Assembly: GCA_973895155.1 (NCBI GenBank)
Contig: OZ316892.1
Coordinates: forward strand, 3,162,001-3,226,000
Direction: 5' to 3'
Length of the DNA stretch: 64,000 bases
DNA from: Marsupella aquatica
Lineage: Eukaryota; Marchantiophyta
Part shown: positions 25,065 through 36,039 of the stretch, in pieces
How the letters are laid out: each line of letters opens with the position of its first letter
Position numbering within the stretch: position 1 is the stretch's first letter
The notes under the pieces: model-generated
What the model saw: only the letters and a program-made list of their open reading frames with translations
Database searches by the model: none
What the model was told of the DNA's origin: nothing
Translations under genes and position numbers: made by a program

Positions 25065-25122
25065 ATGGCGGATTGGCAAATTCAGATTTATGCTCAATCA
25101 GGGTTCAATTCCCCTCCGTCAT
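25065..25122 (+). other. tRNA-like segment (degenerate or SINE head)
   Basis: ATGGCGG (25065-25071) pairs over 7 positions with CCGTCAT (25116-25122), including one G-U. ATTGGCAAATTCAG resembles an internal A box and GGGTTCAATTCCC resembles the T-arm/B box. At 58 nt it is too short for a full tRNA and the T stem is weak, so it is not called a tRNA gene. Confidence 0.35.
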
Positions 25123-25147
25123 GTGAACATCATCATGTTGGGAGCTT

Positions 25148-25237
25148 GTGAAGCAAGGTAGAGACCCGATGCCTTGAATAGGTAACCCATGGTGTTTGGT
25201 TACCTATTCAGGGTATCTGGCACCCACCGTGCTTCAC
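25148..25237. other. 90-nt hairpin with 40-nt arms and 10-nt loop
   Basis: Arms 25148-25187 and 25198-25237 enclose the loop CATGGTGTTT. The inner 13 pairs (TGAATAGGTAACC with its complement) and the outer 8 pairs (GTGAAGCA with TGCTTCAC) are perfect, with about eight mismatches between. It could be an inverted-repeat micro-element or a small-RNA precursor-like foldback. Confidence 0.7.
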
Positions 25238-26764
25238 TATTCAAGAGTGAAAACTACAGTTGTTAGATGATCATGAATGCAATTTACAAGATATTGAGCT
25301 TCATGATCTAAATGCATTGAATGTATTGGAAATGCATATCAATTTGCACAATTGGCTCTACACTATTGAGGTTAGTACTTTTCTTTCCTTAATAGGCAAT
25401 TTTTAAATCATCATAAAACTTTACATAGGGGTAAACAATTCAAAAAATGGCTGCTTTTCAGAAAGTAAGGGAGTGGGGAAAAAACAATTCACTTAAAAGT
25501 TAGGGGGTCGAGACCCTAAAACGTTGCACGTGATATAGAGCCCTACATATAGTGACCCGACCGCCCCCCACCCCACCCCCCCCCCCCCCCCGAGTCAAGT
25601 AGTGGCTAATGTTTAGAAAACAAAATGATTTTTGCAAAATGACTATACTTACAATTTTCTGAAATGTTGTTGTCAAATTTTGAATTTCATAGAGCATTGC
25701 TCTTGGTCCTGGGATTGTAGTAATCTCATTGTGTAGCTATTTTGAGCATTGCTGAGGAATCATATTTTTAAGAAATCATTGCTCTTATTATAAAGGGTTT
25801 GACTCATTTTATTGCTATAAAACTATTTGAGATTTTACTTTTTGGAAGTATTTTTTGCGAATGATATTTTTAAAAGACTTTTGCTGCCCAGAGAGGCATG
25901 ACTTTGTGGTAGCTCACTTGAATTGAAACTGATCGGTCTTGGGTCCAACTGTTGTGGCTGACACTTCCCAACTATTGTGGCTGCCTCTTCCCTTTCTGTG
26001 GGGTTTCACAGATTTCCCCTTAAATTTATTTTAAAAAAATTAAAAAAATTAAAAAGAAAAGAGTTTTGCTCTTGTTACAAAAACCTCTGAGTAATTTTTT
26101 CGTTGCAAATCTACTAGAAATCATGTTGCAGATCAACTAGAAATCATGTCATATGTTGCTACTCTTATTACAAGAAGCCTATTGAGTACTCTGCCACTCC
26201 ATAGCTACCAGAGATTTCAAATATGCACCTTTATTCATTCTATTCAGATTTTAATTTGACTTTTAGTAGCACACGTTCTTCTTATGGTAAAAAACAATTA
26301 GGAGTATTTACCATCCATTTGCAGTTGACTATCTCATGATCGGGTGTAAAATGGTTTGTTTCCGTGTCACAGTCCATGAAGGTAGTGGAAGTCAATGTAG
26401 CAGTACCTCCGGGCTTTAGTTTCATGAATTGTACTTCTTTGATACTAAATTGAAAGTTGTGTAGGGTTTAGGTTTTAGTAACTTTGAATTGTGTGCATTG
26501 ATATGCTCTTAAATCCGCAAAAAATGTTCTTTTACATCCACTCTGAGCTCTCAAGAGTGTAGTCTTGCAAATGTTGGAAGAGAGTACTCTTTTTAAGGTT
26601 TTAGGGATGTCAAAGCTGTGTCATAACCAAGGTTTTATTAGCTAATATTAATGTCTGGACTTCTGATTTTTCTGGGCACCTACACACCACATTTAACCTG
26701 ATGGGCAAGTTAACCGTCACATGATGGCCAAAAAAGGTGCAATTTGACGTATATTCTACCTGAT

Positions 26765-26870
26765 TCCCCCGAACTCCCCCGGACTCCGGCTCGACCCAAT
26801 CCGAACCCCAACCCGGCCTACCCAAACCCGACCCTGGCCCAACCGAACCTGGCCGAACCGAACCTGGTAC
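26765..26870. repeat. C-rich simple repeat
   Basis: Irregular repeats of CCGAACC/CCCGACC type with the word CTCCCCCGGACTCC. The same word occurs in the inverted GC-rich block at about 8390-8410. No coding content recognised. Confidence 0.5.
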
Positions 26871-28786
26871 AGTTTCTGTCCTAATCCTAAAGCTGTTCTA
26901 TGTCCTTGGCCGTATTGTCTTTTAAGGTACTGTAAGAGAACTGGGGACAATAATGTTTTGTGTAGGAGACAGCACAATGTTCCATTTCACATTTGCAAAC
27001 GGTCACCATTTTCCAACATGATTCTTGCTTTAGATACTTCGAGCTATGGTCTTCATTGATTGCCAACTAAGTTATGGGTCATCACCATCGAATTATTTCC
27101 CTAAAGAACTGATGAGATTTAGAGAATCTACCGCAATCTCTGAGATTGTATTACGACAAACCACCCAACATCTCCATGCAAATAGTTGATGCGAATCCTT
27201 TGCAACATACGTTGGCAAATTCCAGATGATTTGAAGCAGCCGGTATTTTGAATGTATAGTGTACAAGCCTGAAGAAAATCACCACCTTTCAAATATTGTT
27301 GGAAATTTGGGGGTGATTTGAACCAGACAGTATTTATAAAAGTACAATGTACAAGCCGGAAGCAGATATGCTCAGATATGTAAGAAACTACTACACCCTT
27401 TTGATCTGCTGCGGGTTGCTCTCCCCAACCGCACGCACTATACTGCTATGTGTGAACTTCCCAGATCGTCATTATAATAACATAATTTTTCTTCTTCGAA
27501 TTCGTGAGGGAGCTATAAAGCAATGCCATCTACACTTCTCAAACAACAGAGGCAAGTCTAATTCATACCTGGCCAGAGCGGAAGGAAGCCCCTGTCGCAA
27601 TTAGCTCCAGGGACTGGAATTGGGGCTGCTGGAGCGCACATCTGCAATTCTAAAAATCTCTGTCTATCACCTTACCACTCTAACCGACCGATTATTATTC
27701 AGCTCAACGTGAAACGTATGTGGAGTACAGTAACCGTCGACCTTGATGGACAGTAGTTGACGAATAGTTAAAGCTGCGTACCCGGATCTAATGTCGCTGC
27801 CTGACGGAAGGCACTGCTGCTACTTGCGCATAGAACCCGACTTGCAGCCATTGTTCTCCATGGTTCAAGTGAAGATTCTACTGAGTCTGTAGTCTGCTAC
27901 TTCTGATGGTTCCTGTTATGATCCCTGTGTGTGGTGATCCGGTCGCGCAGGAACTGAGTATTTGTCTAGTGTGTCAAAGTAGATGCAGACTCCACACTTA
28001 AGTAAAAGGTACGATTGGTGACGGATGAATTTGCATGATTTCATCCATGCACGTACTTTACGAGCAATTGTCTGTGTGCACGTCAACACCAGAGTAGGGT
28101 CATACCAATTGCGTCTTTGTCGCTCGCCAAACTGCCATGGTGGCCAACGTCGCGCACCGGCCGCACGAACGGGTCGTGATCACCACAGGTAGACCAGTCC
28201 AAGTAAGAAATTCGAGACATGTAACTCGATGCAAAAGAGATTCCAGTCGTGGACAATGGATCGAAGGAGGGTGTCGGTGCAATAAAGCGTCCTACTTGTC
28301 TGTTGAATATCCAGTGCATGTAATCTACTTCCAGGAAACTACTTGAATTCAAGGTTCTAGTCTGTCACAGCCAATGGCAGACTCAAGAGTGTTGGGAGTT
28401 CAAGATGTTGTCCTCGCAAATGCTTTTGACCATTGCATGAGGGCAGCGGGTATTGGATGTCCTGTTGATAGTCATGCACAAAATCCTCCCACAGAATAAA
28501 AGTTTTGCTCAGCACTTCGATCTATTGCTGCTCGGCTCCGTTGCCCATTAATCTCCCATCAATGTTCGAAAGGGGAACTTCCTCCTGGGGGTCAGAAATC
28601 AAAGGTGTTAAATTTCTCCTGATGTAGCAAAATTGTTGAGTCACTACTGTAGCATTGCAGTATGACGTTATCACAAAGGAACACGTGCTAAGGAGTGGAC
28701 AGAAGAGACGCTTTGCTTGTAGGAACAATTGGATAGGCCGTCCAAACCTGGCGAGTTGTGGTGAGCTAATGTGCATCCTAAATTAA
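26871..28786. other. Spacer with no recognised gene
   Basis: Moderate GC and several 60-90 codon frames overlapping on both strands (for example 28083-28352). None shows a domain or a convincing splice partner. Confidence 0.35.
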
Positions 28787-28993
28787 CAAGACATTGTCGA
28801 TAATTGTGGTGGCGGACGATGGAAGCTCATCTTGCCTGTGCAAAACTCCGAGACAGGAGACTTGATCACTTATGGTGACACTCTTCCAATCAGGATTGAC
28901 TACCTGGTGGCCTTCGACCCACGAGTAGACTGCCGATGGGGAGTGTCCCCGCGAGTGGCGATGCTGGAGTCATCAGTCATGACTGGCGACTAG
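28787..28993 (+). CDS. Exon-like frame, unrecognised
   Basis: Open from 28787 to TAG at 28991. The translation has protein-like composition: GGGRWKLILPVQ, TGDLITYGDTLPIRIDYL, VAFDPRV, ending MTGD. There is no ATG near its start, so it would be a terminal exon or a gene remnant. I do not recognise the family, and no upstream exon was found. Confidence 0.25.
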   Translation, partial: QDIVDNCGGGRWKLILPVQNSETGDLITYGDTLPIRIDYLVAFDPRVDCRWGVSPRVAMLESSVMTGD

Positions 28994-29865
28994 AACGAGA
29001 TTGAACAGGTGCTCCGCGATGGGACCTTTAAAGGACAAGATGTGTGCACTAATTGAATGATTGAGGTTTCAGGTATGCAAAGATAGTATAAAAGAAAGAG
29101 CCATAGGTCAAAACATAAAATCTTGGAATTATCTTGCTTTCGATACGTACAAAGGAGCACAAGCCAGCTCCACCACATGTAACCTCAGTTGAACCGAGAT
29201 TGTCGGGCAAAAGCAAGTATCTGCTTACCCCAATAATATAGCACAGCTAATTAAATGAAGTTGAGGAAGATCTCAACAAGGAACAGTTTTTCCAAATCTC
29301 CGGCTGAGCTCCACCAAGACGCCCCCTACTTCCCTCTAGTCATAGGGTCTAGATGGGAGGGCGCAAATCATCAGAATGCTTGGTAGAGACAAGAAATTTA
29401 ATTCCCGAGAGTACAGCACTTCTGTAGATAACTTGGAATCATTGAAACAGGGAATTAAACCGATTGTTCAACATTGTCAAGGACGAGTAGACTACTCTAC
29501 TCTGCCCATCTCCAGTGCCGCCGAAGAGACTGAAGATATTCGATTCCAACATAGGTCCCAGTCACCGGACGCGTATGCCGTCCTTAAGAATACTCGATGG
29601 ATTCGCTCTTCTTCCAATCACGGACTAGTGATGAGAGCGGAATATGTGGAGGGTATTTGACGATGTGAACCTGGTGTGCAATCTGTTAAGGAGTCTCCCT
29701 GGAGTTTTATGTACAGTCATAAATACACGCATCCCTGGATACCTTAAGCCCCGGCCAAACATCTTCCTCTCAACCGCCATGCCGCAACTCGGCGTCAGCA
29801 CGATCACCGTTCCGCAGTGTGACTTCCGCACATCCCTTGAGTACAGCATGTCTACATTCCTTTGT
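28994..29865. other. Spacer downstream of kinesin-5
   Basis: No recognised coding exon. The part next to 29866 is presumably the kinesin-5 3' UTR (minus strand). Confidence 0.4.
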
Positions 29866-32800
29866 CTAATTGAGGGCAGTAAGGGGTGATCGAGAGTCTC
29901 TTACAGTCAGGTCTATCGAACCATTTACTTTGGCAGGAAACTGCTTCAAATTGCCCTCGAGTTCTGTTTGCCCGCATTTTGAGCGGAATTCTAACTGTAA
30001 AAGTTCAAGAGCAGGGGTCCGAAGTGACTCAATCGCGTCCAGAGTGGGTATATTTACGGCCCTCTTTGTTGGGGTCAACCCCGTATGCTCATCTTCCTGC
30101 TTCAAACAATCATTGGTATGTGTAAGATATCCTTGCATTGGGTAAAGACCACATGGATGAAAAGTTACATAGGACCAAATCAACAACGAGGGCGAGAGTT
30201 TCACGCCGTAGAAGGACAGACAAGCTTTCAATCTCAAACCTACCTTATACTCTACAGCGAAGTTTCGTTCCGTAATCTGTCGCAGATCGTCCAGATTGCT
30301 GCTGTGGCTTGTTTCCAGTTGGGCTGCAACATGTGATTGTGCCTCTACATTTGATTGCAACGCAACCGCAGATGACACCTCTTCTGCTCGTGCATCTGAA
30401 ATTGAGTGGGAAAGCAAATGATTACACAGCGTTGGATTGTACATCTTTCTTCACTTCCGATAGATAGTAATTCGCCTGCGTGAATTACTATGCCAGCTTA
30501 AAAATGCCAGCTTCCAGATTGAGAAACTAGATGAACGATAGGAACTTCATGACAGGTTTCTAATCTTGATGTAAAGAAAATAGTTCATCAAGGCTACACA
30601 ACATTGGCGCAGTTGTGCTTACAATGAAGAGATATAAAACAACCGACCAGACTATATAGATCCTTACCGTCGATCAGTTGTACAGTTTCACTTGTCTGTC
30701 CCTCAATACTCGATACAATTTCGGTATTTAGCGCTTGGCATTGACCAACCAGGGACTTATTTATTTCCAACCCTTCCCTGCAAGGCAGAAAGCTCTTCAA
30801 TTTCAAACATGGAGCGACACGATTTTCAAAAAAGAAATTTGAAGACAGCAAAAATCCGCGAGCTTAACTGAGGAAAGATACTCACGTTACGATAGAAACC
30901 ATCTCTGGAATGTGACTCCTTTCAAATTCTTGCACTGATTCGTGGGTTGTCTTCCACTGCATCTCTGCTGTACTAACGTAACCGGTACTGCACATAGATA
31001 AACCATAATTAAAACACAGTTACAACAGTATTCGTGCAATGCGATGCGAAGCTCAGGAACGACGCTAGTTTTGGGTCAGATCAGAAGGCTTACGAGGTCT
31101 GAAGAAGCTCTCCTATCTGACTTTGTTTTGCTGCAAGTGCAGTTGTTGTTTCGACGGCATCAGCCTCAGCTGACTTTAAGAAAGTGTCTATTCTCTTTTG
31201 TGCTGAAGATGCGGTATCTTGGAAACTCATCAAACTATGTTTTGTCTTTGTAGCTTCGGACGTGCATGTCTGGCGTAATTCACAGACCCTACTTTGAACC
31301 TGCAATAATCATCAGAACGCATTAAAGCCTGATATAATGTCCTGGTGTGATCTTAACTCTCATAAGAGATGTCACCCCAAAACATAAAAATCTCACGTCG
31401 TCGAAAACTCGAAGCACGAGGCTCACCACAGAAAAGTTCCGCGACATCGAATTGGTCAACATCTCAGCAATGCCTTCCAGCATTCTTGTCTTCTCGTTTT
31501 CTGCATGCTCCTGTCATCAGCAAGAGAGCGCCATGCACAGTTCAGAACCAAACAGGTGGGAAATCTGTGTCGAGGAGACGACAAGGACAACTCTCTTGAA
31601 CAGGGTTCGTAACGCATAAAGACCAACCTTGTAGGATTCTGCGAGCTGTAGAAGAGATGAATCATGGGCTTTACTCCTTGCGTCCAAGGACTCGGCAAAT
31701 TCAAGGGCACCGGTATGCAGCGTCAAGAGTGAACCAAGAATGTCGTTCACTGTGCCGCGCAACGTGCCGAGGCTTTGTCTTGCCGCCTGCATAATTTCGG
31801 CAACCACACTACAAGTAAGTGAAATTGCAGGCCGACCTGAAACTAACGGAGACTCCATGTACAGACTTCGAGAGCGAATCCTGAAACACTTGTGAGGTCG
31901 AAGAATGAGTGGGGCTGCCTAAACTTCTGTCGAGACAATATAGTTAAGAGAAATACCTCCGATTGCAAATGGGCGAACACTGCAGTCTCGCGCTTCTGAT
32001 CTCCCAGTGTTGTCTGTAGCTCACTCAGCACCAACTCCGCGTCTGCTACATGATTTGCGAGGAGCTGTATAACCAACACTGGTTCTTAGGGACGAAACAC
32101 ATCGACTGCAGTCGCAAGCATGAAATATGACACCGAAACTTCTGCCTGCGGACAACCACGAAAAGAGGAAGGGAACCGAACAACACATCGACAAATAAAT
32201 GAACACGAGAGTACTTACTTGATCCAGAGCTGATGCATGAGCTGAAACTGTGGAGTTCAGTTTGTGGAGAGTCGAAGATGAAATTGTCTCATGGGCACCA
32301 ACAACATCGTACACATTTTGACTCTGCGCCAGGTATGTTGACCTTAGGCCTTCTAGTTTCCTCTTGAGCTGGTCAACCGACTGCGACCAACAATCATAAC
32401 GTTAGTCATCTCAGGTTCACATTCAAGCCAACATTTCAAACAAGGTGAGGACTATGGATACATTTAAAAATCAATCCGGGTACGAATTCGAAGTGCTCGA
32501 AGGCATCCAAGTATTTGAGAAATGCAGCGGTCCCGATTCAACTACTCACCTTATCTTTTGCGGCGAGGAAGGAATCAAGATTGTGATCCATGTGTTTTAG
32601 TAGGTCTCGTTGCGTAGTAACTGATCCCGACATAGTACTGTGCATAACTTCCATCTGGTTCGACAACACTTTACGGAATTTCTGGACTACCTGACTATTT
32701 CCAGATTCCAGATTATTTTTACGCTCTGCACAAACGGAACATGAGAATCAGCTGGCGTCTTGGCGGGAAGCCAAACCAATACGAATTCATGTTGTAGGAT

Positions 32801-35800
32801 TGGAAATCCATGGAACTTACCCAATTTCGCGAACAATTCAGCAACGTCGTTTGCCGTTCTTTCCAACTCTGACCGAAGTTCTGCAGCGTGTCCAGCAAGG
32901 CCATTTTCTGCTTGTTGTTGAGCTGAGATAACGTAGGCATGCTCCTGGATGGTTTGATTAGCCTTCTTTATCTCATCTTTTGCCTCGGAAAGTGCCTCCT
33001 GGCATTGCCCTAACGCAATCTGCAAAAATCGTAGGAGGTGGTTATTGCAAACTTGATATCGCAGGCTCATTCGAACATATCCATAAAGGCCCGAAACAAT
33101 CCAAGAAATTTATTCCTTAACTGAAAATGTCCCCCAAACAATATTCATGATGTTTATCACCGGATTACCAACCTTGGTAGAATCTAGCTTTGTTTTGAGG
33201 TCTTCATGCTGCTGGCGCTGAACCTCACAACGCTCTTGTAGCTCCTCGATGTGCTGTGCCATGGAAAATATAAGTTCATTACTGACACCCTTCGAAGGTT
33301 TAGCCAGCTTCAGAAGAAAAGGAAGAATGACAACAATAAGTTTCGACAATCTTGTTGTACCTTGTCTTTGGCTTCGATCTCGAATTCCATAACTTCTATT
33401 TTCTCTGCCATCATCTGCAAAACAAGAGTTATTTCACGTCACATGTGAGCAGGTACTAACCTCAATGCAAACACCCGAATGTTCGAGATGGATGAGTCGA
33501 ATTACACTACTGACGGAAATGGAAAGACTTACCTTCCGATCAGCCTCATCTTGAAAATATCGTTCGCGAGGGAGATAGATTCCATTTTTCTCACGAGCGG
33601 AATAAACCTCTGTGAAAGCAACAAGTAGAGGTCAACTGATTGGAAATGAAAGCTCATTGTCAGCTGACGAGACCGATACATAAAAAGTTCCTCGGATTTT
33701 TGAATAATGGCAATCATAGAAAATCACGTCAACGGACTCGTCAATTTGCTTCCAAGATGAGGACCCAAGCAACTTGTTGCGTCACTTACCGACTTTCAGC
33801 CTTTCGATTTCTCCGTAAAGGTCTTTGATCAATGCAGACTTCATCATCTTCTGGTTCACCTGGAAGGGGAAACATTTTTGTAAGCCACGGACTTCTTGAA
33901 ACACAACAAATGACGAATTGAATTGAGAGTAATCTCCCCTAAACAATAATGGCGAGCGAACCTCTGGTTTGTTTCTGATGTTCTTAGCGCGATGCGCATA
34001 ATCCAGAGTGCTGAGGGTCTCTTCCAGACAATGCACAGATGGAGACACCGTTGCTATAATGCAAGTCTTGGTTTTACCACCCAGTGAGTCACGTAGTAGT
34101 CTGGTGAGCTTGCTGTCCCTGTTCAGACAAGGATGCAACTGTGACAGTTAACTTCTGTTAAGATTGTAGCGAGATCCTCAAGGTTCCTGCAAAATTTGCG
34201 TGACCAGGAAGAATATCAAGAGCTTAGAGCAAAACTACCTGTAAAACTAGAGCAAAACTACCTGTAGGGCACGTGAGCCAAATGTTCAACCAGAGCCGTA
34301 ATGACACGCCCAAGGGTCAGAAGACTTTTGTTGATCTCCCCGGCTTCTCGTGCTCGTCCCTGCAAAGTATGACAAGATGATGCAGCGCGGAGACATCTCA
34401 GTGACGCAAAAGATGATTGCATAACAATGGCATTTATGAACTCAAGGTTGAAGTGGACAGTCATGAATTCCTCTAATGCAGAGACTAACTCACCTCCCTG
34501 GCTCCAGACCGGGATATGTTTTCAGAACCCGCCAAGTCCACCAAATTCAGCTTCCCGCATTTTATGAGCTCTTCGCCCTCCGGAGTCGCTTCCTTAATGT
34601 GGATTGTGATTGAGAAGATTGAATGCGACCGGCTGGCACATTACGACAAGTGAGAACCACGATAGATCCAAGAAATAGAACAAAATTGGCGCGATTTGCC
34701 AACAGCATACCAATGTCTACTACCGTGGTGACGATCAGTGCCCACCTGGACTGCTTATTGAGAAGAGTTTCAGCTGTGCGCCTTTTGGCGGATCCACGAT
34801 CTAAGAGGTTGTAGATTTCACTGGCACTAGCCACAATCTCCTCTTCTAGGCCACGAACAAGAACTCCTCCTTTACCGTCCTCCATTAGAGCGAGGGGCTT
34901 CTTCGTCTTGTCATCTATAACTTTCGAGTATTCCTCAGGGGCCAGCAAGTCTGTTATCTCCTCGTTGTAGAGCTCAAGAAATGTGACTTTCACGCTGTAC
35001 TCTGCATTCTGGCTCTCCAGAGTGTCGAATATCTGCTGAACAGATCTCGGGATGACGCCAGCATCTGCAGGAAGGCCTCCGCTCTGCACAACGGAAGGAG
35101 TTCCACGACAGGAAACTTAGCATATCAACTTTGACATACTTATCGAGGATGCGAGGCGTGACCTACATGCAAATGGCAGCTGACAGAAGTCGGTCCTTAG
35201 AGAGCAAGGATGTAGGAGATAATGTAGATCTGTACAACACGAACTAGCACGCCTACTAGAAGAAGTACGAGAATCAGCTGCATAATTCATCAATGTACAC
35301 TCCCATCGTCACCGAAGCAGCAAGAGAATTGAACACGAATGAAACGTTCGTCATTGAGAGACGCACCTTAGTCTTCCTCCCCGACCCTTCCATAGTGTAC
35401 GTCTTTCCAGTACCGGTCTGACCATACGCAAATATAGTGCAATTGAATCCATCAAGAACCTCGTGCACAATAGGAACGACGGCCTGATCATAGAGATCTT
35501 TCTGCTGAGATTGAGGACCGAAAACCTGCAAAGACAGCGTCCAGTTTTCAGCACCATACGAGAGCCACAATGTGCTGGAGCTACAGCGATAAAAGTGAGG
35601 AAGATAGCCTCAGCATGAATTCCCCGCTTGGAACATTAAACTCACCTTGTCAAAAGTAAACGTCCGATCGATCTGCTTGCTGGCTATATTCTGAAACACC
35701 GTGACCTCCCGGCGATGGTCATGGCACGAAATAACTTGCGGAGCATTGGTCCGGACCTCCTCTTCGCTGGGTGGTCTGCAAGCATAAAGATCATACACCG

Positions 35801-36039
35801 TCACGACACACGTCGGAAGAAGAGGGAACAGAGCGTCAATGTCGGTCGAAATTCAAAATACGCAAGAACCAGATCTTTGGAAGGGACAGAAGAAAGCGAC
35901 ACGATCGATGGATCAACGCGACACCGTGTGATTCATGTATCATTTCACATTCCTTTTACTATAGGCAGAACTTGCACCTGCAACGAAGCAGAACCTGGAC
36001 GTTGACGCCCTTATCCTTGTCCTTCTCACGGCTGCCCAT
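29866..36039 (-). CDS. KIN5: Kinesin-5 (BimC/Eg5-type) spindle motor, 23 exons
   Basis: Homotetrameric plus-end motor that slides antiparallel microtubules in the spindle and phragmoplast. Exons: 36039-35978, 35775-35646, 35525-35367, 35083-34746, 34632-34494, 34359-34262, 34118-33962, 33859-33790, 33609-33533, 33414-33361, 33253-33173, 33019-32821, 32725-32550, 32380-32219, 32064-31957, 31880-31867 (tentative), 31808-31628, 31510-31427, 31299-31094, 30987-30886, 30777-30668, 30395-30244, 30096-29866. Joins are GT-AG and in frame, giving about 1,029 residues. ATG 36039 starts [20 protein letters not shown]. Motor: P-loop GQTGTGKT (99-106), SSRSHSIF (switch I), LVDLAGSE (260-267, switch II), KNIRNKPEV (neck linker). 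A long coiled-coil stalk follows. The tail has the BimC-like GLTPTKR...[12 protein letters not shown] with a Cdk-type TPxK, and ends [10 protein letters not shown]. The motor looks intact. Only the 14-nt exon 16 is uncertain. Confidence 0.93.

Larger units (their letters stand above)
24801..25600. repeat. Inverted arms with poly(G)/poly(C) inside family X copy 1
   Basis: Left arm: 'caagtagctc', G21 (24811-24831), the perfect palindrome CACTTCCGCGGAAGTG (24834-24849), then ATCACGTGCAACG (24854-24866). Right arm: its exact complement CGTTGCACGTGAT (25522-25534), then C-rich sequence with a C16 run (25576-25591), then 'gagtcaagtagt'. The parts occur in mirrored order, so this is an imperfect long inverted repeat. 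Confidence 0.7.
24415..26423. mobile_element. TIR transposon family X, copy 1 (about 2.0 kb, hAT-like, non-autonomous)
   Basis: Left end GAAATTAATGCCCAGATGG; right end on the minus strand GAAACTAAAGCCCGGAGG. Flanked by CTGAATTG (24407-24414) and ATGAATTG (26424-26431), an 8-bp target duplication with one mismatch. Its left 300 bp match the right end of copy 2 (40745-42354) reversed, including the ATCAATAACCAAATC stretch. Its right end matches the left end of copy 2, including AACTGCAAATGGATGGTAAA. No transposase frame. Interior features: G21/C16 tracts, a tRNA-like segment and a 90-nt hairpin absent from copy 2. Confidence 0.75.

Noticed and set aside
25065-25122. Functional tRNA gene
   Set aside because: Only 58 nt, no convincing anticodon arm and a weak T stem; kept only as a tRNA-like segment.
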